NCBI RefSeq assembly: GCF_006517255.1
Contig: NZ_CP041185.1
Location: forward strand, 806,001-870,000
From: Janthinobacterium tructae
GTDB lineage: Bacteria > Pseudomonadota > Gammaproteobacteria > Burkholderiales > Burkholderiaceae_D
Reading direction: 5' to 3'
DNA: 64,000 nucleotides
Numbering within the stretch: the stretch's first letter is position 1; every line of letters begins with the position of its first letter. Of the stretch, positions 18,360-27,199 are shown one piece after another. The position numbers were made by a program, and so were the translations under genes. The notes below the pieces were generated by a model. It had not been told where the DNA came from, made no database searches, and saw only the letters and a program-made list of their open reading frames with translations.

Positions 18360-19097
18360 ATGACAAGTAATGCCAAGCTGGCAGTCTTGATCGACGCAGA
18401 CAATGCGCAAGCGTCGATTATCAAGGAATTGCTGACTGAGGTATCCACCTTTGGTACCGCATCGGTGAAGCGTGCCTATGGAGACTGGACCACGCCCAAT
18501 TTGAAAGGCTGGAAGGAAACCCTGCATTTGATGGCCATTCAGCCGATCCAGCAATTCAGCTATACGACAGGGAAAAATTCAACCGATTCATCGTTGATCA
18601 TCGACGCCATGGATTTGCTGCACTCTGAAAAGCTGGACGGCTTTTGCCTGGTATCGTCCGACAGTGATTTCACGCGCCTTGCAACACGGATTCGCGAATC
18701 AGGACTGGCCGTGTACGGCTTTGGTGAAAGAAAGACGCCGCCGGCCTTCGTTGCCGCCTGCGACAAATTTGTTTATACGGAGATTTTGCGGCCGGTAACA
18801 CTGCCTCCATTGGCGGGAAAACAACAAAAAACGTTGCATGCGCTGGCGCCTGTCTCCCTCGACGCAGATACGCAGGAAGTGCTGCGCAAGGCCATCATCG
18901 CCGCAGCGCGTGACGACGGTTTTGCGTCCTTGGGTGGCGTTGGTAGTCTGATCGTAAAGAATAATCCGGCCTTCGATCCGCGCCACTATGGCTGCCAGAA
19001 ATTGAGCGAACTGGTGCGTCGTCTTCCTTTCGTTGAAGTCAAAGAAGTTCAAAGTGAAAAGAATCCTGCCATGCATCTGTACATCAAATTGAAATAG
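18360..19097 (+). CDS. NYN-domain ribonuclease-like protein with LOTUS/OST-HTH domain
   Basis: 245 residues. The N-terminal NYN domain (PIN-like nuclease fold) has its acidic metal-site residues: LIDADNAQ near residues 10-17, DSSLIIDAMDLL near 76-87, and LVSSDSDFTRLATRIRE near 98-114. Residues about 165-245 match the C-terminal OST-HTH/LOTUS module (AARDDGFASLGGVGSLI, FDPRHYGCQKLSELVRRLP), which binds RNA. The protein is predicted to cleave or bind RNA; the target is unknown. It stands alone, with codon use somewhat less GC-rich than the metabolic genes around it. Confidence 0.85.
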   Translation: MTSNAKLAVLIDADNAQASIIKELLTEVSTFGTASVKRAYGDWTTPNLKGWKETLHLMAIQPIQQFSYTTGKNSTDSSLIIDAMDLLHSEKLDGFCLVSSDSDFTRLATRIRESGLAVYGFGERKTPPAFVAACDKFVYTEILRPVTLPPLAGKQQKTLHALAPVSLDADTQEVLRKAIIAAARDDGFASLGGVGSLIVKNNPAFDPRHYGCQKLSELVRRLPFVEVKEVQSEKNPAMHLYIKLK

Positions 19098-19214
19098 GGA
19101 GCAGCCGGGTCATCATGACAGATGATCTTCCGTCACCTATTGCCTGATCAACCATCCTTTGCCAGCGGCGCCCGGATGCGGTCTAATCATGGCTTGTTCC
19201 TTGACGAGGTTGCC

Positions 19215-20534
19215 ATGCTGCCCACTCCCGCCATCACCGCGCTGTGCGAAAAATTTCCCCTGATTACAGAATTGATGGCCTTGCAGCCCTTGAGCTGGTT
19301 CAATCCCCGCATCGCGCCAGCGGCCGAGGCCTTGCAGGACGTGGGCTTGACGGCGGCCGACGTGGCGGACGCCAGCGCGCGCCTGGCGCGCTTCGCGCCC
19401 TACCTGGCCAGGGCGTTTCCGGAAACGCAGGCCAGCGGCGGCATCATCGAGTCACCCGTCGTGCCGCTGCCGGCCATGCAGGCAACGTTGGGCATGACGA
19501 GCGGTCAGCTGTGGCTCAAGCAGGATAGCCATTTGCCCATTTCCGGCTCGATCAAGGCGCGCGGCGGCATCTATGAAGTGCTGAAACATGCGGAAATGCT
19601 GGCGCTGGACGCCGGCTTGCTGAAGCAGGGCGACGATTACAGCCTGCTGGCCAGTGATGCCGTGCGCGCGTTTTTCGGCCAGTATGCGATCGCCGTCGGT
19701 TCCACGGGCAATCTGGGCTTGTCGATCGGCATCATGAGCGCGCGCCTGGGCTTTCGCGCCACCGTGCACATGTCGGCTGACGCGCGGCAATGGAAGAAGG
19801 ATAAATTGCGCAGCCACGGCGTCACCGTCGTCGAATACGCGACCGACTACAGCGTGGCCGTGGAAGCGGGGCGCAGGCAGGCGGAGAATGATCCGACTTG
19901 CCACTTCGTCGACGATGAAAACTCGCACGATCTGTTTCTCGGCTACGCGGTGGCGGGCCAGCGCCTGCAAGCCCAGTTCGAAGCGGCCGGTGTCGCGGTG
20001 GACGAGGAGCACCCGCTGTTCGTGTACCTGCCGTGCGGCGTCGGTGGCGGCCCCGGCGGCGTGGCCTTCGGCTTGAAACTGGCCTTTGGCGATGCCGTTC
20101 ACTGCGTGTTCGTCGAACCGACCCATTCGCCGTGCATGCTGCTGGGCGTGCACACGGGCTTGCACGAGGGCATCAGCGTGCAGGAGATCGGCATCGACAA
20201 CCTCACGGCCGCCGATGGCCTGGCCGTGGGCCGCCCGTCCGGCTTTGTGGGGCGCGCCATGCAGCGGCTGATCGACGGCTACGCCACCGTCACGGATGAA
20301 GAACTGTACCGCTTGCTGGCGCTGCTTGAGCAAACGCAAGGCATGCGCCTGGAACCGTCCGCCTTGGCCGGTTTCGCGGGCATTCCTGCCGTGCTGGCCG
20401 CGCCGCAATATCAGCAGCATCTCGATACCGCCACGCACCTGGTGTGGGGCACGGGCGGCAGCATGGTGCCGAAGCAAGAAATGGCCGCTTATGTGGCGCG
20501 TGGCCGCGCGCAGCTGAAGGCCGGAGCCGATTGA
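19215..20534 (+). CDS. dsdA: D-serine dehydratase
   Basis: 439 residues from the ATG at 19215 (GAGG about 5 bases upstream), close to the 442 of E. coli DsdA; a longer reading from 19122 adds 31 residues with no homologous feature. It is a fold-type II PLP enzyme: the lysine that binds PLP is Lys114 in SGSIKARGG, and the phosphate-binding glycine loop appears as [10 protein letters not shown]. It converts D-serine to pyruvate and ammonia, for detoxification or use as a carbon source. It is followed by an overlapping LysR gene, unlike the divergent dsdC of E. coli. Confidence 0.94.
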   Translation: MLPTPAITALCEKFPLITELMALQPLSWFNPRIAPAAEALQDVGLTAADVADASARLARFAPYLARAFPETQASGGIIESPVVPLPAMQATLGMTSGQLWLKQDSHLPISGSIKARGGIYEVLKHAEMLALDAGLLKQGDDYSLLASDAVRAFFGQYAIAVGSTGNLGLSIGIMSARLGFRATVHMSADARQWKKDKLRSHGVTVVEYATDYSVAVEAGRRQAENDPTCHFVDDENSHDLFLGYAVAGQRLQAQFEAAGVAVDEEHPLFVYLPCGVGGGPGGVAFGLKLAFGDAVHCVFVEPTHSPCMLLGVHTGLHEGISVQEIGIDNLTAADGLAVGRPSGFVGRAMQRLIDGYATVTDEELYRLLALLEQTQGMRLEPSALAGFAGIPAVLAAPQYQQHLDTATHLVWGTGGSMVPKQEMAAYVARGRAQLKAGAD

Positions 20535-21454
20535 TGCCGGCCGGCGTGGCGCTCACAGGTACGCTGACGGCCAGCCAGTTCGCCAACCTGTACACGTTTC
20601 TCGTGGCGGCACGCCATGCCAGCTTTGCGTTGGCCGCGCAGGAACTGGCGCTCACGCCCAGCGCCGTCAGCCACCGTATCGCGCGGCTGGAAGCGGGCCT
20701 GGGCCTGCGCCTGTTCGAACGGCTGACGCGGCAAGTCAAACTGACGGCCGACGGCGAGCGCATCTTCGCCGCGCTGCAAATTGGCTGGGACGGCTTGCAG
20801 GCGGCGCTGGCCGGCGGCGACACGCTGGAGGGCAGCGTCAGCGTGCATGCGCGCCCCTCGGTGGCGCAGTGCTGGCTGGTGCCGCGCCTGGCAAGCTTCG
20901 CTGCGCAATATCCGGATGTGTCGATCGATTTGCGCGTGGGCAATGATAGCGTGGACTTTCGCGCCGGCCAGGTCGACCTGGCCTTGCACTATGGCGATGG
21001 CCACTTTCCCGGCCTGGCCTCGCGCAAGCTGATGGATGAATGGCTGGCGCCCGTGTGCAGCCCGCAATATGCACGCGAGCACGGCTTGCAAGATGCGCCG
21101 CAACACCTGTCCAGCGCGACGCTGTTGCACGATACGCTGGCCTGGCCCGCCTGCGCGCCCGATGCCGAGTGGCGGCTGTGGCTGGACAGGCAGGCGCCCG
21201 AGGTGAACTTGCCCACGCGCAGCCTGCGCTTCGACCGCGCCGACCTGTGCGCGCAGGCGGCCATCCACCATGCGGGCGTGGCCATGGGCCGGCGCCAACT
21301 GGTGCAGCCGTGGATCGACAGCGGCCAGCTGGTCTTGCCGTTCGGCGAGGTTGCCTTGGCCAGCCCGCAGGCGTATTACCTCGTGCATGCTGCGCGGACA
21401 CTGCCGGCGAGAGTCCACGCGTTGCTGGACTGGCTGGTGGGGCAGGCTATTTGA
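20534..21454 (+). CDS. LysR-family regulator (DsdC/GcvA-like)
   Basis: 306 residues, starting in the TGATG overlap with the dsdA stop. The N-terminal winged HTH reads FLVAARHASFALAAQELALTPSAVSHRIARLE; the rest is a periplasmic-binding-protein-like effector domain (EGSVSVHARPSVAQCWLVPRL, VDLALHYGDG). The style is that of the GcvA/DsdC subgroup. Translational coupling to dsdA makes it the probable regulator of D-serine catabolism and possibly of itself. No binding site was identified upstream of dsdA. Confidence 0.88.
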   Translation: MPAGVALTGTLTASQFANLYTFLVAARHASFALAAQELALTPSAVSHRIARLEAGLGLRLFERLTRQVKLTADGERIFAALQIGWDGLQAALAGGDTLEGSVSVHARPSVAQCWLVPRLASFAAQYPDVSIDLRVGNDSVDFRAGQVDLALHYGDGHFPGLASRKLMDEWLAPVCSPQYAREHGLQDAPQHLSSATLLHDTLAWPACAPDAEWRLWLDRQAPEVNLPTRSLRFDRADLCAQAAIHHAGVAMGRRQLVQPWIDSGQLVLPFGEVALASPQAYYLVHAARTLPARVHALLDWLVGQAI

Positions 21455-21497
21455 TACACTGCGCCCCTTGTTCAAGAACGCGCACGAAGGAAGCACC

Positions 21498-22313
21498 ATG
21501 CACGCAACATCCCCACTGACCTTCACCGCGCCGCAGGAATTGCGCACGTATGCGCTCGCCTGCCTGCTCGAACCGGACCCGGCCACCAAGGTGGCGATGG
21601 TGGCGGCCATGGCCGAGGCGCAACTTTCGCTCGATGCGCAATCGCCGCTGGCGCCCACCGGCCCCGTGCCGGGCCGGCCCGAGCGTCCGGAACTGGTGCC
21701 GCCGCGCCTGGTGGGGCGGCGCTCGATGATCACGCCGGAAGGGCGCGCCATGCTGGTCCATGCGCTCGCGCATATCGAGTTCAACGCGATGAACCTGGCG
21801 CTCGATGCCCTGTGGCGCTTCCCGGACCTGCCCTTTGACTACTACACGGACTGGCTGCGCGTGGCCAAGGAGGAAGCGACGCACTTTGGCATGTTGCAGG
21901 CGCACCTGCAAGTGCTGGGCCATACGTATGGCGACTTTCCCGGCCACGACAGCCTGTGGGAAATGGTCGACAAGACGCGCGGCGACGTGCTGGCGCGCAT
22001 GGCGCTGGTGCCGCGCACCCTGGAAGCGCGGGGCCTCGATGCGATTCCACCGCTGCGCGCCAAGCTGGCCCAGGCGGGAGACCTGGCCGCTGCCGCCATC
22101 CTCGACATCATCCTGCGCGACGAAGTGGGGCACGTCGAGATCGGCAACCGCTGGTACGGCTACCTGTGCGACCAAAGGGGCCTGGAGTTGCGCGCCACAT
22201 ATGCCGAACTGGCGCTGCGCTACGAAGCGCCCACCCTGCGCGGCCCGTTCAACCTGGAAGCGCGGCGCCGGGCCGGGTTTTCGGAGCTGGAACTGGCCGA
22301 TTTGCCATCCTGA
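21498..22313 (+). CDS. DUF455 ferritin-like protein
   Basis: 271 residues from an ATG at 21498 with GAAGGAAG upstream. It has ferritin-like helices with carboxylate/histidine patterns, HALAHIEFNAMNLALDA, RVAKEEATHFGML and LRDEVGHVEIGN, which together give the E...ExxH pairs of a di-iron site. DUF455 proteins resemble MiaE-type non-haem di-iron enzymes; the substrate is unknown. It lies 43 bases after the LysR gene and may share its transcript. A broken transposase lies immediately downstream on the other strand. Confidence 0.85.
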   Translation: MHATSPLTFTAPQELRTYALACLLEPDPATKVAMVAAMAEAQLSLDAQSPLAPTGPVPGRPERPELVPPRLVGRRSMITPEGRAMLVHALAHIEFNAMNLALDALWRFPDLPFDYYTDWLRVAKEEATHFGMLQAHLQVLGHTYGDFPGHDSLWEMVDKTRGDVLARMALVPRTLEARGLDAIPPLRAKLAQAGDLAAAAILDIILRDEVGHVEIGNRWYGYLCDQRGLELRATYAELALRYEAPTLRGPFNLEARRRAGFSELELADLPS

Positions 22314-22317
22314 TTCC

Positions 22318-22687
22318 GCGCATCGTGAAAGGGCCGCAGCCATTCGCGCAGGCGGCTGTGATAATCGTTGACGTTCTGTACAAGGGTAGCGCCCCGCATG
22401 CGGATGCCGGCGCGCAAGTTGACGGTGCGCCCGCACGGCACGCAGCGGTAACGCTGCGGTCCGTGCGCATGGCCGTGCCGGTGAGCATGACTGCTGTGGC
22501 AATTGGGACACGCCAAATGCGGCTGTGCCACACTTTCAAGCGATGCGACGGTGGCGTCGTGTGGCGCGTTGCCACGCAGCAGGGCCATTCCTGCCTGCCG
22601 CTGGCGGCGTAACTGGGCTAACTGCGCGATAAAATGGCTCCATTTGGCGTGCTGCATGGAAGGATCCTGTTTGTCTGCTATGTACAA
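22318..22687 (-). pseudogene. Remnant of an IS1595-like transposase
   Basis: A readable frame begins at 22687 (MYIADKQDPSMQHAKWSHF) and shows the zinc-ribbon head of IS1595/ISPna2-type transposases, LACPNCHSSHAHRHGHAHG followed by PQRYRCVPCGRTVNL. After about 15 more residues it jumps straight to NVNDYHSRLREWLRPFHDA, which belongs at the C-terminus of such transposases. The catalytic core between them is missing, so this is an internally deleted, inactive copy. The normal stop is also lost and the frame runs on antisense into the DUF455 gene. The family call is from memory of the motif pattern. Confidence 0.7.
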
Positions 22688-22716
22688 TCAGACAGCCAAG
22701 GCAGAGCAAGATTCCT

Positions 22717-22746
22717 GGAAATCCCCTACTTAACGGTGACAGAGCC
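22717..22746. mobile_element. Probable terminal inverted repeat of the decayed IS
   Basis: Read outward, the tip is GGCTCTGTCACCGTTAAG, placed 30-60 bases before the transposase remnant start, where the left end of such an IS should lie. Directly after it the sequence becomes AT-rich. No matching right end is visible near 22318, consistent with truncation. Confidence 0.5.
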
Positions 22747-22831
22747 TTTATTTTTAGAAAAATAGATAAAAAGATGGATTAATAGGTTTCCCTTCCTTAC
22801 TCTGGTGGTTTTCCAGATTGTAGGGACTGAG

Positions 22832-25267
22832 ATGAAGTTGAATGATACAGGGCGGGACGGCCAATCAAACTATCTGTTGACATTGGAAGAAATCGTGTCT
22901 TGGCAAATTAACGATACATTGCCTCGGCGCGAAAATGGAAACAATGTGCCTATATACGCTGAATTGCCCGCATTGCAACGCGGAGCCGTCTGGAAGGCTG
23001 CCAAAGTGGAAGCATTCTGGGACTCGCTGATCCGTGGTTTTCCGATAGGATCGCTTTTGCTGTCTCCGTATGATGAGCGGCTCGGGCATGCCGAGTATAA
23101 ATTGGGAAACAATACCGCGCAAATTAATCAGGGGAGCCGTTTTCATTTACTCGATGGTCAACAGCGCGCCACTGCTGTGGCGCTCGGCTTTCTGGATGTG
23201 TGGGCAAATCCGCAATATAGCGAAGGGCCGGCCTTATGGCTCGATCTGGGGAATAACAGCCCCGGCGGTGATCGTGCCTTCCTTTTTCGCTTGCTGACTC
23301 GTTCCCACCCCTGGGGCTACAGCGCACGGGATCCGGAAACGCGTCTGAAACACGCGCAAATTCGTTCAGCATTGGCATGTTTTCGCAAGGTGGCCCAGGA
23401 CCCGGCTGCCCGAGGAGCAACCTTGCCGCTGCAATTGGCGTGGCCTTGGGACGCAGTGTGTCCCATGCCTGTTTCAATTTTATTGAAAGCTGCCGTGCAC
23501 GCGGACTGGCATGCGGAATTGCTGCGATTATTATCGGCATTGCCCATGTGGCATGACGGTGCCATGGTAAATGACGGCAGTAGTCTAGTTGATCAATGGA
23601 AAAAAGCGTTGGAGGGTGAATTCCGCCCCCGCCTGGAATGGATCATTGATGCATTGAGCGCAGAATTGCGGATGAGAACGATCCCCGCCATTATTATGCG
23701 CGAGCGTGCATTGCCAATGGAAATGCAGGAAATTAATTCCCAGGAGCGCAGCGAACCATCCGTCGATGCGGTTGAAACTTTATTCGTGCGTATTAATACG
23801 GCCGGCGTTCCGCTCAGTACCGAGGACTTGATCTATTCTTCACTCAAGGCTGTGTGGCCCGGTGCGACACTGGCATTGGAAAGCCTGTTAGGCAAGCAAC
23901 GTATCGTGGCGCCTGAACATATGGTGACCTTCCTGTATCGTTTGCACCTGGCATTTTCTGAAGACCGGAATAACGATAAAGCGCCGTCGATGCCCGATGT
24001 TGCCTCTTTTCGTTCCGCCTTGAAAGATCCGGCCAAGCTGGATGCTTTTCAAGACTTTGTTGTGGAGCGGGCACGCCTTGGCACTATCACGCAGTTGTTC
24101 GACCTGGTGCGCTTGACCGGCCCGGATGACAAGTCGGCGTGGAAATTGCCGCCTACGCTGGCGGCCAGTATTTTTTCGGGTGGAAAGGGTTTGGAGCTGC
24201 TATTTATCAGTGCCGCCTGGATTCTGCGCCTGGAAAAAGCTGGTATCCGCATTGCCCAGCTATCGACAAAGCAGCAGCGACGCTCCCTTGGGTTTCTGAT
24301 GGCGATGGCAGAATTTGCCGAGTCGCCCGAACAGTGCGTGGCGCGTCTATGGGAAGCACTGCACTCGATTGCAGATGATAAGTTGTTGCCCGATTTTTTC
24401 AATGCCAAGCGCTATCAGCTTTTGTTACCGATACATAATGGCGGGCTGGTGATGTTGCCCCTGGTGCCGCCCGCTGTGCTGGCAGAGGTGATTCGTTGTC
24501 GCGTCACCGCGGGGCAGAAAGGCTTTCCGGGGCCAAACCATGCCGATTTCTGGCGATCCGAATCGCTGTGGACGCATTATTATTCGCGACTGGTGCCTGA
24601 CAATTTTAGCCAGCTTGAATCCGGCTTGCGCGTATGGCTGCAAGAGCAGAAGCTGGACGGAACAGACACCCATGCCACGGACGCCGCGACGCTCACGGGG
24701 CGCCGCCACCTTGCCTGGCAGAGGTTCTTTGACAGGCTGTGGGACAAGCGCGCCCTCGTCGACTATGCGCAGCGTGGCTGGCTCATGCGATGGTTTCCCG
24801 ATTACGATCCAACGCTGCCAGGGCAGATGGAAGACGTGAATCGGCCGTGGGACTACGATCATATCCATCCGCAAGCCTTGCGTTGCAATGAGGCGCCGGG
24901 CGCGATCCGCGACTGGCATCGCTCGCTGGGGAATTTGCGTGCCTGGCCGCTGGAGCTCAATCGCGCGGATCAAAAGGATGCACCCGCAGACAAGCTGGAT
25001 GCGGCACCAGATCAGGATGACAGGAATTTCGGTATGAATGCCGGGACTGACGTGCGCAAGGCCAGTTTCATCGAAGAAGACCATGAATGGCCATTCTGGC
25101 GCGATAGCGTCCCTGCGGGCAGCCAGTTCGATCCACGTTATCTTGCCAAGTATCCCGACTTTGAGCACGCCGGCCGCGCACTGATCCTTGCGACGACGTC
25201 GCGCTTTTGTTCGATTTACGCACATTGGTTCGATCAATTGGCACTGGGGGAATTGCAGCGGGAATAA
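22832..25267 (+). CDS. Large DUF262 / HNH-type (GmrSD-like) protein, candidate defence nuclease
   Basis: 811 residues from the ATG at 22832, with AGGGA upstream; a GTG at 22805 would add nine residues. The N-terminal DUF262 domain shows Q49-R50 in PALQRGAVWK, the DGQQR signature at 108-112 (FHLLDGQQRATA) and FVRIN at 318-322. A long helical middle follows. Near the C-terminus, WDYDHIHPQ (His677) then SLGNLRAWPLELN and K residues match the DUF1524 HNH-like nuclease of GmrSD proteins. DUF262 binds or hydrolyses NTP, and fusions of this kind are known Type IV restriction enzymes acting on modified phage DNA; that role is inference. Its codon use is more AT-rich than its neighbours, and it follows IS debris, so recent acquisition is likely. 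Confidence 0.8.
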   Translation: MKLNDTGRDGQSNYLLTLEEIVSWQINDTLPRRENGNNVPIYAELPALQRGAVWKAAKVEAFWDSLIRGFPIGSLLLSPYDERLGHAEYKLGNNTAQINQGSRFHLLDGQQRATAVALGFLDVWANPQYSEGPALWLDLGNNSPGGDRAFLFRLLTRSHPWGYSARDPETRLKHAQIRSALACFRKVAQDPAARGATLPLQLAWPWDAVCPMPVSILLKAAVHADWHAELLRLLSALPMWHDGAMVNDGSSLVDQWKKALEGEFRPRLEWIIDALSAELRMRTIPAIIMRERALPMEMQEINSQERSEPSVDAVETLFVRINTAGVPLSTEDLIYSSLKAVWPGATLALESLLGKQRIVAPEHMVTFLYRLHLAFSEDRNNDKAPSMPDVASFRSALKDPAKLDAFQDFVVERARLGTITQLFDLVRLTGPDDKSAWKLPPTLAASIFSGGKGLELLFISAAWILRLEKAGIRIAQLSTKQQRRSLGFLMAMAEFAESPEQCVARLWEALHSIADDKLLPDFFNAKRYQLLLPIHNGGLVMLPLVPPAVLAEVIRCRVTAGQKGFPGPNHADFWRSESLWTHYYSRLVPDNFSQLESGLRVWLQEQKLDGTDTHATDAATLTGRRHLAWQRFFDRLWDKRALVDYAQRGWLMRWFPDYDPTLPGQMEDVNRPWDYDHIHPQALRCNEAPGAIRDWHRSLGNLRAWPLELNRADQKDAPADKLDAAPDQDDRNFGMNAGTDVRKASFIEEDHEWPFWRDSVPAGSQFDPRYLAKYPDFEHAGRALILATTSRFCSIYAHWFDQLALGELQRE

Positions 25268-25441
25268 GTATCCGTGTTCAAACGGCCGGGCGATAAGGTG
25301 CTGTCGCCCACTCTCCGCTACTGCCGAGCCTGTCAGCTTTGTCCTACCCATCTTGTCGAAACTGTCTGATTGTATGCCTTGCGGAAACACGCGATGATCG
25401 TGTCTATGCTGCAACAACCAACCAGTCTGATGGAGTATGCG

Positions 25442-25672
25442 ATGTCCAAGCCAGCCAAGCCTAGTCATGTGAACAAGCCGTTTCTGCTGATCTGCCTGTT
25501 CACCTTGTCGACCCTGGCGGCCACCTGGATGAATACGGGCGAGGCGCAGACGAGCGATGCCGTGCCGGCGCCCGTGGCGCGCGATGTGGGCCATGGCGCC
25601 TTGCCAGTTTGCAGCAGCGATGCCCTCACACTGTCGGCCCGGTGCCAGCCGCAGGCTGCGCGCCAGGCTTGA
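25442..25672 (+). CDS. Small secreted or anchored protein, uncertain
   Basis: 76 residues from the ATG at 25442 with GGAG 6 bases upstream. A Lys/His N-terminus is followed by a hydrophobic segment (about 13-30, PFLLICLFTLSTLAATW), so it may be a signal peptide or anchor; the rest is short and has two Cys. The last 47 bases overlap the 3' end of the convergent topoisomerase gene. No family is recognised, and it may be a chance reading. Confidence 0.4.
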   Translation: MSKPAKPSHVNKPFLLICLFTLSTLAATWMNTGEAQTSDAVPAPVARDVGHGALPVCSSDALTLSARCQPQAARQA

Positions 25673-26723
25673 CCGCAGCCTGCAGCCGCTGCTGCAGCAA
25701 GGCCAGCACGGCCGCCTCTTCCGGCGCCAAGGCCGGTAAATCGTCCTGCATTTGCTGCCGCGCCCGCGCGCGCATGCCTTCCCATAAACTGCCATCCAGA
25801 TACGCTTCCAGCACGGCCGGGTGCACATAGCACTTGCGGCAGATCGTCGGCGTGTTGCCCAGCTTCTTAGCCACCGATTCGATCGCCTGCACGATGTTTT
25901 TCTTCGCCTGCGCCTCGGAATCGACCTGTGCGAACCCCTGCAGGGCCAGCGCGGCCAGCAAGGTACCGGACCAGGTGCGGAAATCCTTGGCCGTGTAGTC
26001 TTCGCCCGTCACTTCGCGCAGGTAGTCGTTGACGTCGCCCGAATCGACGCCGTGACGCTCGCCGTGCTCATCCACATATTGAAACAGTTCCTGTCCCGGC
26101 AGCTCGCGCATGCGCTGCAGCACCCTGGCCAGGCGCCGGTCGCTCAGGCGAATATCGTGGCGCACGCCGCTCTTGCCCTTGAAGTGGAAGGCCACGGCGC
26201 CGCCGTCGACCTGCACGTGGCGCGTGCGCAGGGTCGTCAGGCCGAACGATTTGTTGGTGCGCGCATATTCTTCGTTGCCGATGCGCATCAGCGTCAATTC
26301 CAGCAAATGCACGATGGTGGCCAGCACTTTTTCACGCGGCAAGCCCGGCAGCTGCATGCCGCGCGCGACGGCGGCGCGGATGGCGGGCAGGGCGCGGCCA
26401 AAGCTGAGCATGCGCTCGTATTTGACTTCGTCGCGCACCTGGCGCCAGCGCGCATGGTAGCGGTATTGCTTGCGGCCGCGCGCGTCGCGCCCCGTCGCCT
26501 GCAGGTGGCCGTTGGCGTGCGGGCAGATCCACACGTGCGTCCAGGCCGGCGGAATGGCCAGTGCCTTGATGCGCGTCAGGGTGGTTGCGTCGCGCAGGAG
26601 CCGGCCATCCGCGTCGCGGTAGCGGAATTTGCCGGGCTGGCCCAGACGCGTGATGCCGGGTTGATGGTCGCCCGTGTAGCGCAGGCCGGCGGCGCGGGCC
26701 GTGCTGGTGGCAGATATTTCCAT
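25626..26723 (-). CDS. DNA topoisomerase IB (poxvirus/eukaryote-like)
   Basis: 365 residues. The N-terminal domain has RYTGDHQPGITRLG and the DNA-contacting basic stretch GRDARGRKQYRYH. The catalytic domain shows LLELTLMRIGNEEYARTNKS, HFKGKSGVRH, KDFRTWSGTLLA and the active tyrosine Tyr299 in CRKCYVHPAVL. It relaxes supercoils by a 3'-phosphotyrosine intermediate. Bacterial IB enzymes of this size are common in soil proteobacteria and accessory to the essential enzymes. It is divergent from the YkvA gene, with 92 bases between starts. Confidence 0.93.
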   Translation of the reverse strand: MEISATSTARAAGLRYTGDHQPGITRLGQPGKFRYRDADGRLLRDATTLTRIKALAIPPAWTHVWICPHANGHLQATGRDARGRKQYRYHARWRQVRDEVKYERMLSFGRALPAIRAAVARGMQLPGLPREKVLATIVHLLELTLMRIGNEEYARTNKSFGLTTLRTRHVQVDGGAVAFHFKGKSGVRHDIRLSDRRLARVLQRMRELPGQELFQYVDEHGERHGVDSGDVNDYLREVTGEDYTAKDFRTWSGTLLAALALQGFAQVDSEAQAKKNIVQAIESVAKKLGNTPTICRKCYVHPAVLEAYLDGSLWEGMRARARQQMQDDLPALAPEEAAVLALLQQRLQAAVKPGAQPAAGTGPTV

Positions 26724-26815
26724 GGTGATAGCTTACCTTGCACGCCGCGCACCCGGCGCGCCGTTATGCTAAGGTGCGCATTCGTAACGCCGTGCACGGC
26801 AGACAGGAGCAGCAG

Positions 26816-27199
26816 ATGTTTGGCAGAAAAAAGAATCTGGAACAAGACCACGCCCCACAGGCCGACAAGCGGTATGAAAAGAAATACACGGAAGACAGCT
26901 TCTGGGACAAGGTCGTCAAGTTCGCCAAGACGGCGGGACGCGAAGTCATCGAGAAAGCCCTGTGGCTGTATTACGCGGCCCAGCAGCCGAATACCCCGCT
27001 GTGGGCCAAGACCGCCATCTATGGCGCGCTCGGCTATTTCATCTCACCCATCGATGCGATTCCCGACATCACGCCCGTGATCGGCTACGCGGACGACCTG
27101 GCCGTGCTGGCGGCGGCCGTCGCCACGGTCGCCACCTACATCACGGCCGACGTCAAGGAGCGCGCCGCCGAGAAATTGCGCGGCTGGTTCGGCGCCTAG
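26816..27199 (+). CDS. YkvA family (DUF1232) protein
   Basis: 127 residues from an ATG at 26816 with AGGAG 7 bases upstream. The first 40 residues are charged, followed by the DUF1232 core: PLWAKTAIYGALGYFISPID then AIPDITPVIGYADDLAVLA, with two hydrophobic helices. The family is widespread and of unknown biochemical role, usually membrane-associated. It converges with the beta-lactamase-fold gene, overlapping its end by four bases. Confidence 0.85.
   Translation: MFGRKKNLEQDHAPQADKRYEKKYTEDSFWDKVVKFAKTAGREVIEKALWLYYAAQQPNTPLWAKTAIYGALGYFISPIDAIPDITPVIGYADDLAVLAAAVATVATYITADVKERAAEKLRGWFGA

Noticed and set aside
22220..22317. C-terminal extension of the transposase reading into the DUF455 gene
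   Set aside because: It results from loss of the normal stop and runs antisense through a well-supported gene.
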